Positions 58,591-64,000 of a stretch of DNA of 64,000 nucleotides are shown here, in pieces. The DNA is taken from positions 1-64,000 of the forward strand of contig JAPPAV010000035.1 in NCBI GenBank assembly GCA_026705345.1, written 5' to 3'. Each line of letters begins with the position of its first letter. Positions within the stretch are counted from its first letter, which is position 1. The position numbers and the translations under genes were made by a program. Source of the stretch: Gammaproteobacteria bacterium (lineage in GTDB: Bacteria; Pseudomonadota; Gammaproteobacteria; Pseudomonadales; Azotimanducaceae). A model generated the notes under the pieces. It ran no database searches and was not told where the DNA came from. It saw nothing but the letters and a program-made list of their open reading frames with translations.

Positions 58591-61284
58591 CTAGTGGGCC
58601 TCGTCCCAGTTGACGCCGACACCAACGTCGACGACCAGCTCCACGTCGAGATCGGCGGCACCGCGCATCCGGGCGCTGACCTCGGCAACGGTTTCGGACA
58701 CGTCCTCGTCGGCCACCTCGAGGACCAGCTCGTCGTGGACCTGCATGATCATCGCCGCATCGAGGTCGGAGTCTCCACAGAACGCGTCCACGGCGACCAT
58801 GGCTCGCTTGATGATGTCCGCGGCCGTGCCTTGCATGGGCGCGTTGATGGCGGCCCGCTCGGCGGCCTGTCGGCGCACGCGGTTGCGGTCGTTGATCTCG
58901 GGCAGGTAGAGCCGCCGACCGAAATGGGTCTCCACGAAGCCGTCGTCGCCAGCTTGGGCGCGGGTCCGTTCCATGAACACGTGAACTTGGGGATACCGTT
59001 GGAAGTAGCGGGTGATGTATTCATCGGCGACGTGACGCGTCACGCCAAGCTGCTGGCCCAGGCCAAACGCCGACATGCCGTAGATCAGGCCGAAGTTGAT
59101 GGCCTTGGCGCTGCGCCGCTGATCGTCGGAGACCGCTTCCAAAGCGCAACCGAAAACCTCCGCGGCAGTCGCCCGGTGGATGTCGTCGCCGCCTTCGAAA
59201 GCCCGGAGCAGGCCGGCGTCCCCCGACAAGTGCGCCATGATGCGTAGCTCGATCTGCGAGTAGTCCGCCGCAAGGAGCTTCTTGCCCGGCGACGCCACGA
59301 AGGCCTGGCGGATTCTGCGGCCTTCGGCGGTACGGATCGGGATGTTCTGGAGGTTGGGATCCGCCGACGACAGCCGGCCGGTGGCAGCCACGGCCTGGTT
59401 GTAGGATGTGTGGATGCGCCCGGTGCGCTGGTTGATCTCGTGGGGAAGCGAGTCCGTGTAGGTGGACTTCAGCTTGGAGAGCGATCGGTGCGCCAAGATG
59501 ATCGCCGGCAGTTCGTAGCCCCGCGAGGCGAGTTCCTGCAGCACCGGCTCCGCCGTGGAGCGCTGGCCCTTCTGGGTCTTGCGCAGGGCCGGCATCTCGA
59601 GCTTGTCGTAGAGGATCTCCTGGAGTTGTTTCGGGGAACCGAGATTGAACGCCTCACCGGCCGCCTCGAACGCCCGTTCCGCTAGCCCCTCCATGCCCTC
59701 GGCCAATTCGCGGCCCTGTTCGGCGAGCAGCCCGGCATCGACCAACGCGCCCCGGCGTTCCATCCGCGACAACACCGTGAGCAGCGGGCGGTCGATCTCG
59801 TCGTAGACCTCGGCCAGGCGTCCCGTCGAGTCGAGGCCCCGCCGCAGGGTCTCGTGCAGCCGGGTAGCGAGGTCGACCCGGGTCGCCGCGTAGTCGGCCG
59901 CTTCCTGGACGTCGACCTGGTTCATCGGGCGCTGTTTGGCCCCCTTGCCCGCCAGCGCTTCGAAAGTCGGCGCTTCCCGTCCGAGGTACTTCTTCGCGAC
60001 GTCTTCCAGGGCATGTCGTCGGGCACCGACGCTATCGAGCACATAGGACTCCAGCATCGTGTCGTTGCCGACGCCGGCGAGTCCGATTCCGAAACGCGCC
60101 AGGATGTTGCTCGCATGCTTCAAGTCTTGGCCGGTCTTGGCCACCGCCGCGTCTTCGAGAACTGGACCAGCGGCTTCCAGGAACTCGCTCCAACCGAGTT
60201 GGGCGGGTGCCCCGAGGTGGTCGTGCCCGACCGGGACGTAGGCCGCATCCCCCGGCGCGACACCGAGCGCCACGCCCACGGGCTCGCTTTCCATGAAGCG
60301 CCCCGGCGTCGTCTCCACCGACAGCGTCAGCCGTCCCGCCTCGCGAGCCCGCCCCAGCAGCGCGTCGAGGTCCGCCCGATTCAGCACCACCGTCACCTCC
60401 AACGCTTCCGTTGGCACTGGTTCGGAAGTACCGCCGCCGAGTTCCTCCAGCCAGGGCTTGAACTCGTAGCGTTCGAAATGCTCGCGCAACGCGTCCTCGT
60501 CCGGTGAACCGGGTGTCAGGTCGGCGATGCCCGTGCCGAAGTGGACATCGCAGCGGATCCTCGCCAACTCCCGGGACAGCGGCAGCGCGTCAACGCTGTC
60601 GCGCAGGTTCTGGCCGATCTTGCCCTTTACCGCGTCGGAGTGAGCGATCACTTCGTCTAGGGAACCATAGGTAGCGAGCCACTTCGCCGCCGTTTTCGGC
60701 CCCACCTTGGGTACGCCCGGGATGTTGTCGACGCTGTCGCCCATCAGCGCGAGGTAGTCCACGATGAGTTCCGGAGGAACGCCGTACTTCTCGATCACGC
60801 CGTCGTGGTCGAGCGTCGTGTCGGACATGGTGTTGACCAACGTGACGTACCCCGAGACGAGCTGGGCCATGTCCTTGTCGCCGGTGGAGATGATCGTACG
60901 CCGACCCGTTCGGGTGGCTTCCGCGGCGAGGGTGCCGATGACGTCGTCGGCTTCCACGTCCGGAACCCGCAGGAGCGGCATGCCCATCGCCTCGATGATG
61001 TCGAAGATCGGCTGGATTTGAAGGCGGAGGTCGTCGGCCATCTTTGGACGGTTTGCCTTGTACTCCGGATAGAGCTCGTTGCGGAAGGTCTTGCCCCCGA
61101 CATCGAAGACCACCGCGACCGGACTGCCCTCGTAGTCGTTGGCGAGCTTCCTGAGCATGCCGATCACCCCGCGGATGGCGCCGGTCGGGAATCCATCCAG
61201 CGTGCGCAGGTCGGGCAGCGCATAGAAGGCGCGGAACAGGTAGGAGGAGCCGTCGACGAGCAGTAACGGTTTGTCGGCAGCCAT
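58591..61284 (-). CDS. polA: DNA polymerase I
   Basis: An 897-residue Pol I with the 5'-3' exonuclease domain (DGSSYLFRAFYALP, GDKDMAQL, GDSVDNIPGVP) at residues 1 to 290, a 3'-5' exonuclease-like domain to about 490 and the polymerase domain beyond it. Motif A is LLAADYSQIELRIMAHLSGD, motif B RRSAKAINFGLIYG and motif C MQVHDELVLE. Proofreading residues appear lost: LSVETT replaces DTE, GQDLKHA lacks the Asp of the second motif, and YAATRVD the third. Start ATG at 61284 with GGGAGG before it. Divergent from DUF2782. Confidence 0.95.
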   Translation of the reverse strand: MAADKPLLLVDGSSYLFRAFYALPDLRTLDGFPTGAIRGVIGMLRKLANDYEGSPVAVVFDVGGKTFRNELYPEYKANRPKMADDLRLQIQPIFDIIEAMGMPLLRVPDVEADDVIGTLAAEATRTGRRTIISTGDKDMAQLVSGYVTLVNTMSDTTLDHDGVIEKYGVPPELIVDYLALMGDSVDNIPGVPKVGPKTAAKWLATYGSLDEVIAHSDAVKGKIGQNLRDSVDALPLSRELARIRCDVHFGTGIADLTPGSPDEDALREHFERYEFKPWLEELGGGTSEPVPTEALEVTVVLNRADLDALLGRAREAGRLTLSVETTPGRFMESEPVGVALGVAPGDAAYVPVGHDHLGAPAQLGWSEFLEAAGPVLEDAAVAKTGQDLKHASNILARFGIGLAGVGNDTMLESYVLDSVGARRHALEDVAKKYLGREAPTFEALAGKGAKQRPMNQVDVQEAADYAATRVDLATRLHETLRRGLDSTGRLAEVYDEIDRPLLTVLSRMERRGALVDAGLLAEQGRELAEGMEGLAERAFEAAGEAFNLGSPKQLQEILYDKLEMPALRKTQKGQRSTAEPVLQELASRGYELPAIILAHRSLSKLKSTYTDSLPHEINQRTGRIHTSYNQAVAATGRLSSADPNLQNIPIRTAEGRRIRQAFVASPGKKLLAADYSQIELRIMAHLSGDAGLLRAFEGGDDIHRATAAEVFGCALEAVSDDQRRSAKAINFGLIYGMSAFGLGQQLGVTRHVADEYITRYFQRYPQVHVFMERTRAQAGDDGFVETHFGRRLYLPEINDRNRVRRQAAERAAINAPMQGTAADIIKRAMVAVDAFCGDSDLDAAMIMQVHDELVLEVADEDVSETVAEVSARMRGAADLDVELVVDVGVGVNWDEAH

Positions 61285-61330
61285 GCTAGATTCCCTCCCC
61301 ATCGACCGTAGCACAACCGCCACTCCCGCC

Positions 61331-61783
61331 GTGCCGAACCCGGAACGTCACCCATCGTATCGAGGCGCCCTGGCACATGCGACCGCAATCGTGCTGGCCG
61401 TGCTAGCCGCTAGCGGAGGCTCCGCCGAAGAGCACGCCGAGGTACCGGTGGCCTCGACCCCGCCGACCGAGGAATCCCGGGAGAAGCCGGCACCCCGCGA
61501 CACAGAAACGAAACCAACGAAAAACGCCGGATCCGGTATTCGTCCCACGGAACCGCCGCCGGCACCATCGCTCGAAGAGGCCCGCGGCCCGGATGTGACC
61601 CTGATCGCCGGGGAGGAACGCACCGTCTACGAGTACCGGCAGAACGGCAAACTGCGCATGATCAAGGTAGTCCCCAAGGTGGGCAAACCGTACTACCTGG
61701 CCCCGAGAGACCCCACGACCGGCTTCGGCGACCTAGAGCAGGCCGAAACCCTGGTTCCCCGCTGGGTCTTGATCGAGTTCTAG
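61331..61783 (+). CDS. DUF2782 family protein
   Basis: A protein of about 150 residues with an N-terminal signal-like stretch (TAIVLAVLAASGGSA), a low-complexity charged and proline-rich linker and a C-terminal domain TVYEYRQNGKLRMIKVVPKVGKPYYLAPRD, which is the DUF2782 signature. This family is found next to polA in many Gammaproteobacteria and has no known role. The start is uncertain: an ATG at 61283 would overlap the polA start codon, so a GTG at 61331 is preferred. Confidence 0.75.
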   Translation: MPNPERHPSYRGALAHATAIVLAVLAASGGSAEEHAEVPVASTPPTEESREKPAPRDTETKPTKNAGSGIRPTEPPPAPSLEEARGPDVTLIAGEERTVYEYRQNGKLRMIKVVPKVGKPYYLAPRDPTTGFGDLEQAETLVPRWVLIEF

Positions 61784-61804
61784 GACTGTGTAGGCAACAC
61801 CGCG

Positions 61805-61830
61805 GCTTCGACGATCGAGGGACTCGAAGC
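61805..61830. terminator. Hairpin between converging genes
   Basis: GCTTCGA and TCGAAGC form a perfect 7-base stem with a loop of 12 bases in the 91-base gap between DUF2782 and egtD. There is no T run, so a rho-independent role is not certain. Confidence 0.35.
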
Positions 61831-61874
61831 TGCTGGTTCCGACCTACGTGTTGACCGAACAGGCGGTGAGCAAT

Positions 61875-62783
61875 TCAACGAACCCGCAGTAGAAACACCA
61901 TGAAGTAGGCCCTGTCATCGAGCAGGACGTCGACGCATTCGAAGCCGCTCTGCTCTGCGATGGCACCGAACTCTTCCGGCGCGTACTTGTAGGAGTTCTC
62001 GGTGTGCAGTCGTTCGCCCTTGGCAAAGGCAACCTCGGTTCCGGCCACGCTCACTCGTTGCTCGCACGCCGAGACCAGGTACATCTCGATGCGGCCGGCT
62101 CCTTCGTTGTAGACGGCCAGATGGCGGAACCCGGTGAGGTCGAAGTCAGCGCCGAGGGCGTTGTTGATGTTCGCCAGCAGGTTCTTGTTGAACTGTTCGG
62201 TGATGCCGCCCATGTCGGTGTAGGCGCGATCGAGGACATCGCGATCCTTCTTGGCGTCTACGCCGACCACCAGCCAGCCGCCAGCGTCCACGACTTGAGC
62301 CACGCCACGCAAGAAATCGCCAGCGGCATTCGGTTCGAAGTTGCCGATGCTTGAACCCGGAAAGAACGCCAGCCGCGGCAACCCAGCCACCGGGAGCGGT
62401 AGTTCGAAGGGCGACGTGTAGTCCGCACAGGTGGGATAGACCGCGAGTCCCGGGTAGCGGTCGAATATCGCCCTTGCCGAGTGCTCGAGGTGCTCCCGGG
62501 AGATGTCTACCGGAACATAGGCCGCCGGCAGGCAGGCGTCGATCAGGAGGCGTGACTTGACGCTGCTGCCGCTGCCGTACTCGACAAGGCAGGTGCCGGC
62601 GCCCACGCGCCGGGCGATCAGTTCCTGGTTGTCCCGCAGGATTTCAGTCTCGACACGCGTCAGGTAGTAGCCCGGCAGTTTGGTGATGACGTCGAAGAGT
62701 CGCGACCCTTGCGCGTCGTAGAAATACTTGGGCGGAATCGACTTGGCCGGAAGCGACAAGCCGCGCAGGACCTCGGCAGCCAT
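61875..62783 (-). CDS. egtD: L-histidine Nalpha-methyltransferase EgtD
   Basis: A 302-residue SAM-dependent methyltransferase. PPKYFYDAQGSRLFDVITKLPGYYLTRVE is diagnostic of EgtD, the SAM motif is LVEYGSGSS near residue 67, and FFPGSSIGNFEP near 140 is also typical. It trimethylates histidine to hercynine, the first step of ergothioneine synthesis. The frame is open 28 codons further up to the TGA of egtB, and the family start is usually nearer to that point; a CTG with GGAG before it is a possible start. It forms an operon with egtB. Confidence 0.93.
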   Translation of the reverse strand: MAAEVLRGLSLPAKSIPPKYFYDAQGSRLFDVITKLPGYYLTRVETEILRDNQELIARRVGAGTCLVEYGSGSSVKSRLLIDACLPAAYVPVDISREHLEHSARAIFDRYPGLAVYPTCADYTSPFELPLPVAGLPRLAFFPGSSIGNFEPNAAGDFLRGVAQVVDAGGWLVVGVDAKKDRDVLDRAYTDMGGITEQFNKNLLANINNALGADFDLTGFRHLAVYNEGAGRIEMYLVSACEQRVSVAGTEVAFAKGERLHTENSYKYAPEEFGAIAEQSGFECVDVLLDDRAYFMVFLLRVR

Positions 62784-62861
62784 GTCGGGAAGGGCGGGTT
62801 TCAGGTCGAAGAACTCGTAGCGGGGCGTCGCCTCCCCGTTTTGGGCGTGCGTGTCGATCAG

Positions 62862-64000
62862 TCAGCTCCGGTTTCTGGCAAGGCGTATGCCGGTGAACTG
62901 CCAACGGTCCGGCGGGTAGAAGAAATTCCGATAGCTGGCGCGTACATGATCCAGCGGCGTTGCGCAGGAACCCCCGCGCAGCACCATTTGCCCGGACATG
63001 AACTTGCCGTTGTATTCGCCGAGCGTGCCGTCCAGGGGCTCGAACCCGGGATACGGGACATAGGCGCTCGATGTCCATTCCCAGCAGTCCCCGAACAGTT
63101 GCCCCATACCGTCGGTGCCAACCGGCTCCGGATGCGGCGCTCGCGGGCCGCGGGCGAAGTTGCCGTCAATGGCGTGTGAGGCGGCGGCGACCTCCCACTC
63201 CGCCTCCGTCGGTAGTCGTGCGCCGGCCCAACGCGCGTAGGCGTCCGCCTCGTAGTGACTCACGTGGGTAACGGGCGCGTTGGGCATCAGCGGTCGCTCA
63301 CCGTCGAGGCGGTACTCCAGCCAGCAGCCGTCAACGCTGCGCCAATACATGGGCGCGGCGACCGCCCGTTCCTGCCGCCAGCGCCAGCCATCCGACAGCC
63401 ACACGGTTGGCTCGTCGTAGCCGCCGTCGGCAATGAACTCGGCGAACTCGGCGTTCGTGACCAAGCGGTTGCCCAGCTCGAAGTCGTCGATCCACACCCG
63501 GTGCCTCGGGCACTCGTTGTCAAACACGAAACCGTCGCCAACATGCGCGCCGATCTGGACGATTCCCCCCGCATACTCCGCGAATGCGAGTGTCCCGCAC
63601 GACGCCGCGCGATCATCGACTGGTTTTTTTCGAGGCGGCGGGGCGTAGGCGGGCTTGAGCGGGTTGAGGCCCAGATTGGCCTTGATGTCGGTGACCATCA
63701 GCTCCTGGTGTTGCTCTTCGTGGTGGAGCCCCAAGGTGATCCGGTTCGAGACATCGGCATCATCGCGTCCGAGCAGGCCATGCATCGCCGTGTCCACATG
63801 GTCGCGGTAGGCGCGGACCTCCGACACCGTGGGCCGCGACAGCCGACCTCGCTCCGGGCGCGGGAACTGCTGCCCGATGCCGTCGTAGTACGAGTTGAAC
63901 AGGTACTCGAAATCCGGGTGGAACGGGCGGTAGCCGGGCACGCAGGCCTTGAGCAGGAACGTCTCGAAGAACCAGGTCGTGTGCGCCAGGTGCCACTTCG
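62862..64000 (-). CDS. egtB: Ergothioneine biosynthesis protein EgtB (5' partial)
   Basis: The visible 379 residues are the main body of EgtB; the N-terminus lies outside the window. The upstream end reads KWHLAHTTWFFETF, the DinB-like His motif of EgtB, and HHEEQHQELM near the middle completes the iron site. The C-terminal FGE-sulfatase domain has GGIVQIGAH, LPTEAEWEVAA, GDCWEWTSSAY and VLRGGSCAT. It joins cysteine or gamma-glutamylcysteine to hercynine with oxygen and Fe(II). egtD follows on the same strand. egtA and egtC are not seen. Confidence 0.94.
   Translation of the reverse strand, partial: KWHLAHTTWFFETFLLKACVPGYRPFHPDFEYLFNSYYDGIGQQFPRPERGRLSRPTVSEVRAYRDHVDTAMHGLLGRDDADVSNRITLGLHHEEQHQELMVTDIKANLGLNPLKPAYAPPPRKKPVDDRAASCGTLAFAEYAGGIVQIGAHVGDGFVFDNECPRHRVWIDDFELGNRLVTNAEFAEFIADGGYDEPTVWLSDGWRWRQERAVAAPMYWRSVDGCWLEYRLDGERPLMPNAPVTHVSHYEADAYARWAGARLPTEAEWEVAAASHAIDGNFARGPRAPHPEPVGTDGMGQLFGDCWEWTSSAYVPYPGFEPLDGTLGEYNGKFMSGQMVLRGGSCATPLDHVRASYRNFFYPPDRWQFTGIRLARNRS

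Noticed and set aside
1-64000. tRNA, rRNA or other RNA genes
   Set aside because: I looked in the gaps between genes and saw no cloverleaf or conserved rRNA text; gaps are short.

Overview
The window looks like a chromosomal segment of a GC-rich, free-living or host-associated gammaproteobacterium, probably an uncultured marine-type lineage. The best evidence is the right end. There a cytochrome c4 gene, dsbA, engB (yihA), polA and a DUF2782 gene sit together, which is a neighbourhood I know from Gammaproteobacteria, although here an ATPase gene and a sigma-factor remnant have been inserted between engB and polA. A large homodimeric-type aceE, a family B DNA polymerase (Pol II) and a YejB/YejE permease pair agree with this. 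The lineage is inferred from gene content; no rRNA or tRNA gene is present. No stretch longer than about 250 bases lacks a gene.

Layout. 1-4.4 kb: the end of an NHLM-type peptide exporter ATPase, converging on a JmjC/cupin oxygenase, a flavin monooxygenase and an SDR. 4.4-8.5 kb: SDR, DNA polymerase II and a trypsin-like lipoprotein protease on one strand. 8.7-11.5 kb: an amidohydrolase overlapping a HipA-like kinase and an unknown protein. 11.6-13.8 kb: yejB-yejE type peptide permeases. 13.8-19.1 kb: an epimerase-like protein, a hypothetical protein, a lipoprotein, a CDP-alcohol phosphatidyltransferase, a YbjQ protein and a phytanoyl-CoA dioxygenase fused to HEAT repeats. 19.2-28.4 kb: membrane protein, acetyltransferases, HpaI-type aldolase, class C serine hydrolase, PEP mutase-like enzyme, SGNH hydrolase, a second dioxygenase, an Eis-like acetyltransferase, a phosphoesterase and arfB. 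28.4-32.8 kb: secreted proteins, including a lipoprotein subtilase with a P domain, then a third dioxygenase. 33.2-37.2 kb: an ECF sigma factor, a membrane protein with a half-dockerin, a cohesin-like secreted protein and a VIT/vWA lipoprotein in one coupled operon. 37.2-39.7 kb: a fourth dioxygenase, an SDR and a TPR protein. 39.9-43.6 kb: three genes carrying five TonB C-terminal domains, one of them fused to a BlaR1-type peptidase, plus a BlaI-type repressor. 43.7-48.7 kb: aceE and a PQQ/heme dehydrogenase. 48.7-50.3 kb: a frameshifted DUF3883 gene and a RHH/PIN toxin-antitoxin pair. 50.4-54.4 kb: an exported protein, a small membrane protein, xylA and xylB. 54.4-61.8 kb: dsbA, cytochrome c4, engB, the insert, polA and DUF2782. 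61.9-64 kb: egtD and egtB for ergothioneine.

The most interesting part is 33.2-43.6 kb. A sigma factor is encoded with an apparent dockerin-cohesin pair and a vWA lipoprotein that contains a TonB-receptor plug-like segment, and a BlaI/BlaR-like regulatory pair full of TonB C-terminal domains follows in the same direction. This looks like an envelope protein-binding and signalling system that I cannot match to a described one. Secondary points are the NHLM exporter beside a JmjC oxygenase, a coupled HipA-like kinase trio, four phytanoyl-CoA dioxygenase paralogues, a dispersed palindromic repeat that supplies stop codons, and a PolA that has lost its proofreading residues.
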